A stretch of 64,000 nt of DNA. Origin: CAG-632 sp963626805 (GTDB lineage: Bacteria > Bacillota > Clostridia > Lachnospirales > Lachnospiraceae). Of this stretch, positions 27,215 through 36,215 are shown piece after piece. A program made the translations under genes and the position numbers. Under the pieces are notes generated by a model that had not been told where the DNA came from, ran no database searches, and was given only the letters and a program-made list of their open reading frames with translations. The stretch's first letter is position 1. The number at the start of each line of letters is the position of its first letter. The stretch lies in contig CAVFXS010000066.1 in assembly GCA_963626805.1 (NCBI GenBank), positions 76,351 through 140,350 of the forward strand, given 5' to 3'.

Positions 27215-27979
27215 ATGGACGAAACAAAGCGGTCAAGGCTTTGGGAAAAGTACTCGCAGAAGCGGGATGCCGAAACCAGAGAGACACTGATAATTGAATA
27301 TGTTCCATTAGTAAAGCTGGTATCCGGAAGGCTAAGCATGTATCTGGGATATACTGTAGAGTATGAAGATTTGGTCAGTTATGGGGTCTTTGGACTGATT
27401 GACGCAATTGATAAATTTGATTATGGAAAGGGAATCAAGTTTGAAACCTATGCCAGTCTGAGAATCCGAGGAGCAATTTTAGATCAGATTCGGAAAATGG
27501 ACTGGATTCCGCGGTCGGTCAGGCAGAAGCAGCGTCAGATCGATGCAGCAATTGCAAAGCTGGAAAGTACAGAGGGGTGTGCGGCAACAGATGATGATAT
27601 TGCGAAGGAATTGAACATCTCGTTGGAGGAATATTATACCTGGCAGGGTCAGACAAAGGTAACCGGAATTGCATCAATAGATGAATTTATCGAACAGGGA
27701 ATTGAGGTTCGGGCATTTGATAATCAGAAGTATTCGGACAGTGAGCCGGAAAAGGTATATGAAAAAGAAGAAATGAAGGATCTTTTAAAAGAATCCCTTG
27801 ATAAACTCACCGAAAAGGAACGAATGGTCGTAGTTCTTTATTATTATGAGGAATTGACATTAAAGGAGATCAGTTCTGTATTAGGGGTATCGGAGTCCCG
27901 GATTTCACAGCTCCATACCAGAGCATTACAGAAAATGAAACAGATATTGGGCAACCAATACGGTATATTGATGGGATAG
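27215..27979 (+). CDS. sigD: Sigma-28 flagellar sigma factor (SigD/FliA)
   Basis: 254-residue sigma-70 family protein of the FliA/WhiG class. Region 2 has YVPLVKLVSGRL, YEDLVSYGVFGLIDAIDKFD and FETYASLRIRGAILDQIRKMDW; region 4 has LTEKERMVVVLYYYEELTLK followed by the helix-turn-helix SSVLGVSESRISQLH. It directs transcription of late flagellar genes such as flagellin. As in Bacillus, it is near the end of the long operon. No anti-sigma FlgM gene is in the window. Confidence 0.95.
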   Translation: MDETKRSRLWEKYSQKRDAETRETLIIEYVPLVKLVSGRLSMYLGYTVEYEDLVSYGVFGLIDAIDKFDYGKGIKFETYASLRIRGAILDQIRKMDWIPRSVRQKQRQIDAAIAKLESTEGCAATDDDIAKELNISLEEYYTWQGQTKVTGIASIDEFIEQGIEVRAFDNQKYSDSEPEKVYEKEEMKDLLKESLDKLTEKERMVVVLYYYEELTLKEISSVLGVSESRISQLHTRALQKMKQILGNQYGILMG

Positions 27980-27991
27980 GGAGGTGAGCTT

Positions 27992-29593
27992 ATGACAAAT
28001 CGAAATGGTTATTTTCAATTGATTACAGAGGAAAATGGAACATATATTCGATTGGTTCCACAGCAGGATGGGGGGAACCCTATAGATGTGTCAGAAGTTA
28101 TGTCGTATTTGAATGACAATAAGATTTATGATTATGATCTTGAAACGCTGACTAAAACATTGCGGATGCTCAGTAATCCAGTTACTGTCAGATTAATGGA
28201 TAAGAAGATTACCCCGGTGGATGCGAGTGTGCAGGTACAAGTGGCGAAGGACCGCATGACAGCGACAATCAGACTATATCCTCCATCGAATCATGGAGCA
28301 CCGCTGAATCAGGAGATGATTCTCGGAAGTCTGGCAAGAGCAAAGATCAGTTATGGAATTGTAGAACCGATTGTGGAACGGGTGGCTACGACTCCGATCT
28401 ATTGCCAGACGATACCGGTGGCGAAGGGAAAACCGGCTGTGCAAGGAAAAGACGCAATGATTGAATATCATTTTGAGACTAATCCGCTGGCCAAACCCAA
28501 AATGAATGAGGATGGCTCTGTAGACTTTCATCAGTTAAATATATTTACAGAAGTAAAAGAAGGACAACTTCTGGCAACTTTGACACCGGAGCAGGAAGGG
28601 GAGCCGGGGATGGATGTGCTCGGTAATCCGTTATATCCGCACAAGATCCGAAAAAAAATACTGAAATATGGGCGTAACATCCGGCTTTCAGAGGATAAGC
28701 TTCAGATATTCAGTGAAGTATCCGGAGATGTGAAGCTGGAAGGGGATACGGTGTTTGTATCTAATGCCTATACAGTGGCGGCAGATGTGGATGCTTCTAC
28801 CGGTGATATTGTATATGAAGGAAATGTAATCGTAAACGGAAATGTCCGAACCGGTTTCAGCATCCATGCCAAAGGAGATATTCAGGTAAAGGGTGTTGTG
28901 GAAGGAGCCTGTTTGCATGCAGGTGGTAATATTGTACTGAGCCGTGGCATCCAGGGGATGAATCGTGGACAACTGTTTGCCAAGGGAGATGTATTGACGA
29001 AATTCATAGAAAGTGCTTCAGTGAAGGCAGGAGGAATCGTTCGTTCCGGATCGATCCTGCACAGTACCGTAGAAGCAGGAGATAAGATATTGTGTGAGGG
29101 GCGGAAATCATTTGCAATTGGTGGTACCTTAAATGCCGGTAATCTGATACAGGTAAAAACGATTGGAAACCAGATGGGAACAGAGACCAATGTGAAGATC
29201 GGTGTGGATCCGCTGGTATACGAACAGTTAAAAGCTGCGCAGAAGGAACTGGCGGAAAATCGGGAAATGATAGAAAAATGTGTCCAGGTTCTGTTTCTGT
29301 TCAAGAAACGGATGAAAAGCGGACAGGGAATCCCACAGGATAAGATTTCTGTAATCAAAAAGGCCGGAGAGGACAGAGGAAAGCTTGAGGAACGTCAGGT
29401 GGAGCTGAATCTGGTGATTGAGAATGCAACAAAGGCAATCGAAGCGAATGCCAATGGAAGGTTGAAGGTCAGTGATGCAATTTATGCCGGAGTTCGGATT
29501 CAGATTGCAAACAGTATATATGTTGTGAAGGATACAGGAAGATATTGTCAATTTTATCTGGAGGATGGCGAGATCGTCATGTCCGGATGCTGA
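27992..29593 (+). CDS. fapA: FapA (DUF342) flagellar assembly protein A-like
   Basis: 533 residues. Central part has the repeating beta-helix pattern of the FapA/DUF342 family (VSGDVKLEGDTVFVSNAYTV, DASTGDIVYEGNVIVNGNV, KGDIQVKGVVEGACLHAGGN), ending with a coiled-coil stretch (about 410-480). Function in Firmicutes is not settled; in Vibrio a FapA protein affects flagellation. Strong GGGAGGTGAG site before ATG 27992. It follows sigD by 12 nt. Confidence 0.85.
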   Translation: MTNRNGYFQLITEENGTYIRLVPQQDGGNPIDVSEVMSYLNDNKIYDYDLETLTKTLRMLSNPVTVRLMDKKITPVDASVQVQVAKDRMTATIRLYPPSNHGAPLNQEMILGSLARAKISYGIVEPIVERVATTPIYCQTIPVAKGKPAVQGKDAMIEYHFETNPLAKPKMNEDGSVDFHQLNIFTEVKEGQLLATLTPEQEGEPGMDVLGNPLYPHKIRKKILKYGRNIRLSEDKLQIFSEVSGDVKLEGDTVFVSNAYTVAADVDASTGDIVYEGNVIVNGNVRTGFSIHAKGDIQVKGVVEGACLHAGGNIVLSRGIQGMNRGQLFAKGDVLTKFIESASVKAGGIVRSGSILHSTVEAGDKILCEGRKSFAIGGTLNAGNLIQVKTIGNQMGTETNVKIGVDPLVYEQLKAAQKELAENREMIEKCVQVLFLFKKRMKSGQGIPQDKISVIKKAGEDRGKLEERQVELNLVIENATKAIEANANGRLKVSDAIYAGVRIQIANSIYVVKDTGRYCQFYLEDGEIVMSGC

Positions 29594-29608
29594 TAGGAGG
29601 CGGATAGT

Positions 29609-29932
29609 ATGATTCGACCTGTAGATATGCAGATGATTCTGCCGCAGACGAATAATGTAAGCACACAGCAGCATAATGCGAACCAGCAGGCAGTATTACA
29701 GAGTGCACAGGGCAGTGCAGAGCTGGCGAAAGAGGTGCGACAGCAGTCAGAAACCGTTATTACGAAGGATGATTCTGAGCTGATGGAATATCGCTATGAT
29801 GCAAAGGAAAAGGGAAGTAATTCCTATGAAGAAGGACGCCGGCGGAAAAAACGGCGCAATGAGAAGGAAGCTTTCGAAGAGAAAGAAGATCAGCCAGGCG
29901 GAAGCTGGGTGAATTTTGATATTAAAATCTGA
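29609..29932 (+). CDS. Small charged protein of the flagellar operon
   Basis: 107 residues, no membrane segment. The N-terminal half is Gln/Asn rich, the C-terminal half very basic then acidic (EEGRRRKKRRNEKEAFEEK), ending in GGSWVNFDIKI. I know similar short proteins in clostridial flagellar clusters only as conserved hypotheticals. Good TAGGAGGCGG ribosome site. Function unknown. Confidence 0.65.
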   Translation: MIRPVDMQMILPQTNNVSTQQHNANQQAVLQSAQGSAELAKEVRQQSETVITKDDSELMEYRYDAKEKGSNSYEEGRRRKKRRNEKEAFEEKEDQPGGSWVNFDIKI

Positions 29933-29947
29933 CAGGAGAAGAGACAT

Positions 29948-30607
29948 ATGTTACCGGTAATAATAGTAATGATAGTTGGAATTGTTTTTATTGTCATCAG
30001 TATTGTGGGAATGAAGACGGATGATACGACGAATGTGGAGGCTGGTGCAGAAATCAACCGGATTACAGATGAATATGAGCTGAATGAAGAAGAAATTGCG
30101 GTATTGCAGCGCAGGGTCAGTGACAAGATTTCAGCGGATGTTGAAGAGGTTTTGTATAATGCAGATCAGTCGCTTTCAACTATGAGTAACGAAAAGATGA
30201 TGGCTCTCGGTGATTATGCAGTTACGGTCTGTGATGAAATTGAGAAAAACCATAAAGAGGTGATGTTCCTTTACAGCATGCTGGGTGACAAGGAGAAGGA
30301 ACTGAAGGCACTGGTGGCGGAAGCAGAAGTGAAAAGTGCAGAACTGAAAAAGGCGAATGATCTGGCACTGGAGGCCTATGTAGAGAGTGAGTCGGAGCTG
30401 CAGACGGAAGAAACACCTCACGGAGTGGAGAAAACAGACTTTGAGGAGCTTGCAGAAGAGTCTGTGCCACAGGAGGATAACATCAATGATATCATTCTGG
30501 AAATGAAACGGAATGGGATGAGCATTATGGAAATTGCCAGAGAGCTTGGTCTTGGTGTTGGCGAAGTGAAATTAGTGGTAGATTTATATCAAGGAGATGC
30601 AAAATGA
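29948..30607 (+). CDS. SwrB-like / DUF6115-type membrane protein
   Basis: 219 residues: an N-terminal membrane segment (LPVIIVMIVGIVFIVISIVG), a long Glu-rich coiled coil (about 35-135) and a C-terminal helix-turn-helix-like end (MKRNGMSIMEIARELGLGVG). The same layout and place after sigD are seen in SwrB of Bacillus, which activates the flagellar export apparatus. Direct homology is not certain, so I give no symbol. The stop overlaps the next start (ATGA). Confidence 0.65.
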   Translation: MLPVIIVMIVGIVFIVISIVGMKTDDTTNVEAGAEINRITDEYELNEEEIAVLQRRVSDKISADVEEVLYNADQSLSTMSNEKMMALGDYAVTVCDEIEKNHKEVMFLYSMLGDKEKELKALVAEAEVKSAELKKANDLALEAYVESESELQTEETPHGVEKTDFEELAEESVPQEDNINDIILEMKRNGMSIMEIARELGLGVGEVKLVVDLYQGDAK

Positions 30608-31086
30608 AACGGAAATATTACTTACGGGGAATTGGAGTAGGTATCCTGTTTACTGCGGCAATCTGGTTTACCACACTGCTGGCTTTCGGTGGAACGAAGA
30701 TGACAGATGAGGAAGTGATCGCACGGGCACAGGAGCTCGGAATGGTAAAGCAGGAGTCTGTGCTTGAACATTTGGAGAAGCCATCGGATACGGAGGCAGA
30801 CGGTTCAGATACCGAACAGCAGACGGCGACAGACAGTACGGAGCCGACTTCAGAGCAGCAGACAGAGTCAGAGACGGAAACAATTGTTACCTTTACGATT
30901 GTCAGTGGAATGAATTCCTGGAATGTAGCAACGCTGCTTCAGGATCAGGGCGTGGTAAATGCCTCTGAATTTGATCAGTATCTGGAACAGAACGGATATT
31001 CATCCAGAATTGTTACCGGAGAATATTCGGTTGCAGTCGGAACGGATTATGAAACGATTGCCAGAATGATAACCGGAAATCGTTAG
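30604..31086 (+). CDS. Membrane protein with MltG/YceG-like N-terminal subdomain
   Basis: 160 residues: an N-terminal membrane anchor (about 9-28), an acidic Thr/Glu/Gln linker (about 60-95), and a C-terminal part (SGMNSWNVATLLQDQGVVNA then RIVTGEYSVAVGTDYETIARMI) that resembles the LysM-like subdomain preceding the catalytic domain of endolytic transglycosylase MltG. The catalytic domain is missing, so lytic activity is unlikely. Probably a wall-facing binding protein. Last gene of the flagellar cluster, coupled by ATGA to the gene before it. Confidence 0.6.
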   Translation: MKRKYYLRGIGVGILFTAAIWFTTLLAFGGTKMTDEEVIARAQELGMVKQESVLEHLEKPSDTEADGSDTEQQTATDSTEPTSEQQTESETETIVTFTIVSGMNSWNVATLLQDQGVVNASEFDQYLEQNGYSSRIVTGEYSVAVGTDYETIARMITGNR

Positions 31087-31134
31087 AAAAATCACAAAAA
31101 GCAGAAAGTAATTGCGAAAAGTTAGAAATTGGTA

Positions 31135-31162
31135 TTGACAAAGGGTGGATACATGTTATACA
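31135..31162 (+). promoter_or_regulatory. Sigma-A promoter of rpsU
   Basis: TTGACA (31135-31140), 16 nt, TATACA (31157-31162). The leader that follows contains a small dyad TGTATTG-CA-CAATACA (31195-31210) just before the ribosome site of rpsU. Confidence 0.65.
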
Positions 31163-31238
31163 CTAACTTAGTGCTAAAAATACCCAAACAGTTATGTATT
31201 GCACAATACACAATTGGAGGGAGGTAAGGTGTGAGGTC

Positions 31239-31415
31239 ATGTCGAACGTAGTAGTTAAAGAAAACGAAACATTAGATAGTGCTTTACGCAGATTCAAAAG
31301 AAACTGCGCAAAGGCAGGTATTCAGCAGGAGATTCGTAAGAGAGAGCATTACGAAAAACCAAGTGTAAGACGTAAGAAGAAGTCTGAAGCTGCTAGAAAA
31401 CGTAAATTCAAATAA
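31239..31415 (+). CDS. rpsU: 30S ribosomal protein S21
   Basis: 58 residues, the normal length. Sequence SNVVVKENETLDSALRRFKR with a basic C-terminus (RRKKKSEAARKRKFK) is typical bS21. I chose ATG 31239, preceded by GGAGGTAAGGTGTGAGG; upstream in-frame starts would add non-conserved residues. It has its own promoter and terminator. Confidence 0.96.
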   Translation: MSNVVVKENETLDSALRRFKRNCAKAGIQQEIRKREHYEKPSVRRKKKSEAARKRKFK

Positions 31416-31424
31416 GAAATTTTG

Positions 31425-31459
31425 AAAAGCTGTTACAGATGTAGCAGCTTTTTCTTTTA
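31425..31459 (+). terminator. Rho-independent terminator of rpsU
   Basis: AAAGCTGTTAC (31426-31436 region) pairs with GTAGCAGCTTT around a 4-nt loop (AGAT), followed by TTTTCTTTT. It overlaps the short leader of recG. Confidence 0.88.
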
Positions 31460-31488
31460 TATACATGAATATGAGTAAGGAGTCCGAT

Positions 31489-33519
31489 ATGCGGTTAACA
31501 GATTCAATTGATGAATTAAAGGGAATCGGAGATAAGACCAAGGTCCTGTACCGAAAATTGAAAATCAATACGATCGAGGATCTCCTGGAGCATTATCCGA
31601 GAACCTATTTAAAATATGATGAACCGGTAGATATTGCAGAGGCACCTGTCGGAGAACGGGTAGCAATCCGGGCAACTGTAAATTCCTATGTGGAATTAAA
31701 AAAAATGCGTACACTGACAGTTGCAAGCTTTCAGGCGAAGGATTGTACCGGCAGTCTGAAGTTGGTCTGGTTTAATGCGCCGTTTATAAAGAAGGTGTTC
31801 CATATCGGACAGACCTTTGTTTTTGTCGGTACCGTAACAATCCGCAACTATCAGAAGGTAATGGAGCATCCGGAGTATTATTCGGAGGCCCAGTATCTGG
31901 AGAAGCGGAAAGAATTACAGCCGGTATATCCACTGACGGAAGGACTGACCAACAAGAAGATCCAGAAGGATATCAAGGCGGCCGGCGGTGTGATCCATGA
32001 GATGCAGGAATATCTGCCACTTGACATTCCAAAACGATATCAGCTGATGGAATATTCGGAAGCAGTCAGACAGATTCATTTTCCGTTAAATTATGAGGAG
32101 CTTGAGAAGGCTCGTCGGAGACTGGTTTTTGATGAGTTTTTTCTGTTTCTGCTTGCAATGAGGCGGTTGGAGATCCATCGCTCCCGGATTGAAAATCAGT
32201 ATCGGATCGAAAAAGGAAGCTGGTGTCAGACCCTGATCGACAGTCTTCCGTATGAGCTGACCGGTGCACAGAAAAAAGTATATCAGGAAATAGCCACCGA
32301 TATGGGCGGAGCATCTGTGATGAACCGTCTGGTGCAGGGAGATGTTGGTTCCGGTAAAACCATTGTGGCAGTGCTGGCTTTGCTGATGACTGCAGAGGCG
32401 GGCTATCAGGGTGCTATGATGGCACCGACAGAGGTTCTGGCAGAGCAGCATTATGAGACTATCCGAAAAATGCTGGAACCATTTCCGGTGAAGATCGCCC
32501 TGTTGACAGGTTCGACACCGGCAAAGGAGAAACGGAAAATTCAGGAGGCGTTAAAGAAGCAGGAGATACAGATTGTGATCGGAACACATGCGTTGATCCA
32601 GAATACGGTGGAATTCGGTAATCTGGCACTGGTAATCACGGATGAACAGCATCGGTTCGGTGTCCATCAGAGAGAAGAACTGGCGGAAAAGGGCAGGGAA
32701 CCGCACATACTGGTAATGAGTGCCACGCCGATCCCGCGAACACTGGCAATTATTCTATATGGAGATCTGGATATCTCGATCATGGATGAAATGCCGGCAT
32801 CCAGACTACCGATCAAGAACTGCGTAGTCAGTGCGAAATCACGGGAAACCGCATATCATTTCATTGAAAAGGAAATCAGCCGGGGACATCAGGCATATGT
32901 GATCTGTCCGATGGTAGAAGGCAGTGATGGCATGGAGGCGGAAAATGTAATTGATTATGCGGGTCAGCTGAGAATGAACTTGAGTCCATACATTCAGGTG
33001 GCATATCTTCACGGAAAGATGAGTCAGAAGGAAAAATCGCAGATCATGGAGCAGTTTTATGCCAATGAAATACAGGTGCTGGTCTCAACCACGGTTATTG
33101 AGGTCGGAATCGATAATCCGAATGCGACGGTGATTATGATAGAAAATGCGGAACGATTTGGGCTGGCACAGTTGCATCAGCTGCGGGGACGTGTCGGAAG
33201 AGGTACAGCACAGTCTTATTGCATTATGATCAACACTTCCGAGAAGGAGGAGGCAAAGGAACGGTTAGATGTTCTGTATCATTCCAATGATGGCTTCCAT
33301 ATTGCCAATGAGGACTTAAGACTGCGGGGACCGGGAGATTTCTTCGGCTCTGCGCAGAGCGGTGAGTGTCTGTTCCAGCTGGCAGATGTTTATGCCAATG
33401 CGGATATTCTGAAGGAGGCACAGTCAGCAATCCGGTATCTGGAACGGAGACAGTATGATTTTGAACATATTGAGCATTACAAACTGTCCGAAAAGCTGGA
33501 TATGGCACTGAATCTGTAA
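31489..33519 (+). CDS. recG: RecG ATP-dependent DNA helicase
   Basis: 676 residues. N-terminal wedge/OB domain (about 50-150), then a helicase core with motif I GDVGSGKT, TAPTEV-type motif Ia (MAPTEVLAEQHY), motif II DEQHRFG, motif III SATPIPRT, motif V VSTTVIEVGID and motif VI QLRGRVGRG. It reverses stalled forks and branch-migrates Holliday junctions. I chose ATG 31489, which has AAGGAG 7 nt upstream; the earlier ATG at 31465 lies next to the rpsU terminator. Confidence 0.96.
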   Translation: MRLTDSIDELKGIGDKTKVLYRKLKINTIEDLLEHYPRTYLKYDEPVDIAEAPVGERVAIRATVNSYVELKKMRTLTVASFQAKDCTGSLKLVWFNAPFIKKVFHIGQTFVFVGTVTIRNYQKVMEHPEYYSEAQYLEKRKELQPVYPLTEGLTNKKIQKDIKAAGGVIHEMQEYLPLDIPKRYQLMEYSEAVRQIHFPLNYEELEKARRRLVFDEFFLFLLAMRRLEIHRSRIENQYRIEKGSWCQTLIDSLPYELTGAQKKVYQEIATDMGGASVMNRLVQGDVGSGKTIVAVLALLMTAEAGYQGAMMAPTEVLAEQHYETIRKMLEPFPVKIALLTGSTPAKEKRKIQEALKKQEIQIVIGTHALIQNTVEFGNLALVITDEQHRFGVHQREELAEKGREPHILVMSATPIPRTLAIILYGDLDISIMDEMPASRLPIKNCVVSAKSRETAYHFIEKEISRGHQAYVICPMVEGSDGMEAENVIDYAGQLRMNLSPYIQVAYLHGKMSQKEKSQIMEQFYANEIQVLVSTTVIEVGIDNPNATVIMIENAERFGLAQLHQLRGRVGRGTAQSYCIMINTSEKEEAKERLDVLYHSNDGFHIANEDLRLRGPGDFFGSAQSGECLFQLADVYANADILKEAQSAIRYLERRQYDFEHIEHYKLSEKLDMALNL

Positions 33520-33546
33520 AAAAATCTAGTGTTTTGAGACCAGAAA

Positions 33547-33555
33547 TGATATACT
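33547..33555 (+). promoter_or_regulatory. Extended -10 promoter of the cellulase gene
   Basis: TGATATACT gives an extended TGn motif plus TATACT (33550-33555), about 30 nt before the start codon. There is no good -35 element. Confidence 0.45.
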
Positions 33556-33585
33556 GAAAGCTAATAATGTAAGGGAGAGGATATT

Positions 33586-35112
33586 ATGTGGTTAAAAGAG
33601 CATAAAAAACAGGTGCTGATAGCCGTTGTGGCAGTTCTTGTAGTAGCTGTTGCACTGGTTTGCGGTATTTTAATTGGAAAAGGGAAGAAGACAACACCGG
33701 TTTCCGATATGGGGACGCAGGAAGAAACTGCACAGAAGGATACGGAAACAACCGAAGATGCATCGTCGGAGCAATCAGATAAGAGCAGTGATTATCAACT
33801 GAAGATAACCGTAAGCTCCAGCTGGGAAAGCGGCAGCGGCTATGGCGGAACCTATAACCTGTCGTTTACGAACCGGAGTGCTGCTGATGTAAAGGCCTGG
33901 GATGCACAGATTGAGGTGCCGGAAGGCAGTAGTGTATCTGAGGCATGGGGTTGTGAGACTGATATTAACGGAACGGTTCTGACCGTCACCGCAAAGGACT
34001 GGGGCGCTGCCGTTGCCAAGGGTTCAACCATAGAGGTTGGATTTAATATGGATACACCGGAGAAGCTTCAGCCATCGATTCAGTCATTTACCGTTGACGG
34101 TAAGAAGCAGGACGGAAGTCAGGCAGAGAATACAGAGGAAAAGACAACGGAAGCAGTAACGGAGGCGAAGAAGCCGGTTGTTGAATCAGGCACTCCGTTA
34201 GAGAATCATGGAGCTTTGCAGGTAAAAGGAACCCAGCTGGTGGATAAGAACGGAGATCCATATCAGTTAAAGGGTGTCAGTACCCATGGACTGGCATGGT
34301 TCCCGGAGTATGTGAACAAGGATGCATTCCAGACCCTGCGGGATGACTGGGGAGCCAATGTGATCCGTCTGGCAATGTATACAGATGAAAATGGCGGATA
34401 TTGTACGGATGGCAATCAGGATCAGCTGAAGCAGTTAGTCAGTGACGGAGTCGAATACGCGACAGAGCTTGGAATGTATGTGATCATTGACTGGCATGTT
34501 TTACATGATCAGGATCCGACGGTATATCAGGGAGAGGCGGAAGCCTTTTTTACAGAGATGTCCGCAAAGTATGCCAAGTACGATAATGTAATATATGAGA
34601 TCTGTAATGAGCCAAATGGTGGAGCTACCTGGGATGGAAGTGTAAAACCATATGCGGAAACGATCATTCCAATCATTCGAAAGAATGATAAGGATGCAAT
34701 CATAATTGTCGGAACCCCGACCTGGTCACAGGATGTGGATGCAGCAGCCGATAATCCGATTACCGGACAGACCAATATTATGTATGCGATTCATTTCTAT
34801 GCAGCAACGCATACAGACGGTATCCGGAGTAAGGTAAGCTATGCACTGGATAAGGGGCTGCCGGTATTTGTTTCGGAATTCAGTATCTGTGATGCATCCG
34901 GAAACGGAAGCAATGATTATGACCAGGCAGCCAAGTGGTTCGACCTGATTGATGAGAATCAGCTCAGCTATTGTTCCTGGAGTCTTTCCAATAAAGCAGA
35001 AACATCTGCACTGATTTCATCAGGCTGTTCCAAGACTTCCGGCTGGAGTGAGGATGATCTGTCTGAAACAGGCAAATGGATCCGGGATCAGATTCTTGGA
35101 AAACATGAATAA
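33586..35112 (+). CDS. Membrane-anchored GH5 cellulase with CBM2-like module
   Basis: 508 residues. A single N-terminal membrane anchor (about 9-31) without an obvious signal-peptidase site, a Thr/Glu linker, a CBM2-like cellulose-binding beta domain (about 70-157, with conserved Trp residues), a second acidic/Thr linker (175-205), and a glycoside hydrolase family 5 domain (206-505). The acid/base is Glu342 in CNEPNG, the nucleophile is Glu431 in VFVSEFS; DWHVLHD and IHFYAATH are also family motifs. Probably an endo-beta-1,4-glucanase of subfamily 2, displayed on the cell surface. It sits alone between recG and rsmD with its own promoter, so it looks like an inserted accessory gene. Confidence 0.9.
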   Translation: MWLKEHKKQVLIAVVAVLVVAVALVCGILIGKGKKTTPVSDMGTQEETAQKDTETTEDASSEQSDKSSDYQLKITVSSSWESGSGYGGTYNLSFTNRSAADVKAWDAQIEVPEGSSVSEAWGCETDINGTVLTVTAKDWGAAVAKGSTIEVGFNMDTPEKLQPSIQSFTVDGKKQDGSQAENTEEKTTEAVTEAKKPVVESGTPLENHGALQVKGTQLVDKNGDPYQLKGVSTHGLAWFPEYVNKDAFQTLRDDWGANVIRLAMYTDENGGYCTDGNQDQLKQLVSDGVEYATELGMYVIIDWHVLHDQDPTVYQGEAEAFFTEMSAKYAKYDNVIYEICNEPNGGATWDGSVKPYAETIIPIIRKNDKDAIIIVGTPTWSQDVDAAADNPITGQTNIMYAIHFYAATHTDGIRSKVSYALDKGLPVFVSEFSICDASGNGSNDYDQAAKWFDLIDENQLSYCSWSLSNKAETSALISSGCSKTSGWSEDDLSETGKWIRDQILGKHE

Positions 35113-35139
35113 AATCCTGGCATTGGAAGGAGAGCAGAA

Positions 35140-35691
35140 ATGAGAGTAATTGCAGGAACTGCCAGAAGCTTACAATTGAAAACGGTTCCGGGTATGGATA
35201 CAAGACCGACAACGGATCGGATCAAGGAGACATTGTTTAATATCTTAGCACCGGATATTCCGGAGTGTGTATTTCTTGATCTGTTCAGTGGCAGTGGCGG
35301 CATCGGGATCGAGGCACTGAGCCGGGGAGCCGAGCGGGCAATCTTCGTAGATAACAGCCGGGGAGCAATCTCTGTGATCCGGGAGAATCTGAAGCATACC
35401 AGAATGGAGGCTAAGGCGCAGGTACTGGCCAGTGATGCAATCGGAGCCATCCGGATGCTGGCGGACCGGAACGTACATCCGGATATTATTTTTATGGATC
35501 CGCCATATAACCATAATCTGGAACGGGAAGTGCTTTATGCTCTGGCAAATACGGAGCTTGTAGGGGAGGATACCCTGATCGTGGTGGAATCCAGTCTGGA
35601 AACGGAGTTTGATTATCTGGATGATCTTCCGTTTACAGTTCAGAGAGTCAAGCAGTACAAGACCAATAAACATACATTTATTACGAGGTAA
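35140..35691 (+). CDS. rsmD: RsmD 16S rRNA (guanine966-N2)-methyltransferase
   Basis: 183 residues, class I methyltransferase: SAM motif LDLFSGSGGIGIEALSRGA and catalytic MDPPYN. N-terminal MRVIAGTARSLQL and RPTTDRIKETLFNIL are diagnostic for RsmD (YlbH). The rsmD-coaD pair is conserved in Firmicutes; the stop is followed at once by the coaD start. Confidence 0.95.
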   Translation: MRVIAGTARSLQLKTVPGMDTRPTTDRIKETLFNILAPDIPECVFLDLFSGSGGIGIEALSRGAERAIFVDNSRGAISVIRENLKHTRMEAKAQVLASDAIGAIRMLADRNVHPDIIFMDPPYNHNLEREVLYALANTELVGEDTLIVVESSLETEFDYLDDLPFTVQRVKQYKTNKHTFITR

Positions 35692-35696
35692 TGAAA

Positions 35697-36191
35697 ATGA
35701 AACGTGCAATTTATGCAGGAAGCTTTGATCCTGTCACACTGGGACATCTGGATATTATTAAACGATCTTCGGAAATGTTTGATGAAATAATCGTAGGTGT
35801 CCTGAAGAACAGCTCGAAATCTCCATTGTTTTCTGTGGAAGAACGTGTTAATATGTTAAAGGAAGCAACGGATTTTATTCCAAACTGCTCCGTGCAGGCG
35901 TTTTCTGGGCTGCTGGTGGATTTTGCCAGAGAAACCGATACGCACGTAATTGTACGGGGATTGAGGGCAGTAACGGATTTTGAATATGAATTGCAGATTG
36001 CACAGAGTAATCGGATTGTGGCAGAGGAGGTCGATACGGTCTTTCTGACAACTAATATACAGTATTCTTATTTAAGTTCCAGCATGGTGAAAGAATATGC
36101 CAGCTATGGGACGGATGTATCGAGCTTTGTGCCAGAGAATGTGGTGCCGTTGCTGAAGGCGAAATATAATACAACGGAACATCAGAATTAA
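35697..36191 (+). CDS. coaD: CoaD phosphopantetheine adenylyltransferase
   Basis: 164 residues. Nucleotidyltransferase motif GSFDPVTLGHLDII, RGLRAVTDFEYE and the SSSMVKEYA end block. It catalyses the fourth step of coenzyme A synthesis. Two ATGs are possible; 35697 has GAGG 8 nt upstream, whereas 35691 overlaps the rsmD stop and lies too close to that site. Confidence 0.95.
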   Translation: MKRAIYAGSFDPVTLGHLDIIKRSSEMFDEIIVGVLKNSSKSPLFSVEERVNMLKEATDFIPNCSVQAFSGLLVDFARETDTHVIVRGLRAVTDFEYELQIAQSNRIVAEEVDTVFLTTNIQYSYLSSSMVKEYASYGTDVSSFVPENVVPLLKAKYNTTEHQN

Positions 36192-36215
36192 AAGATAGAA
36201 CCAGGAGGATATATC

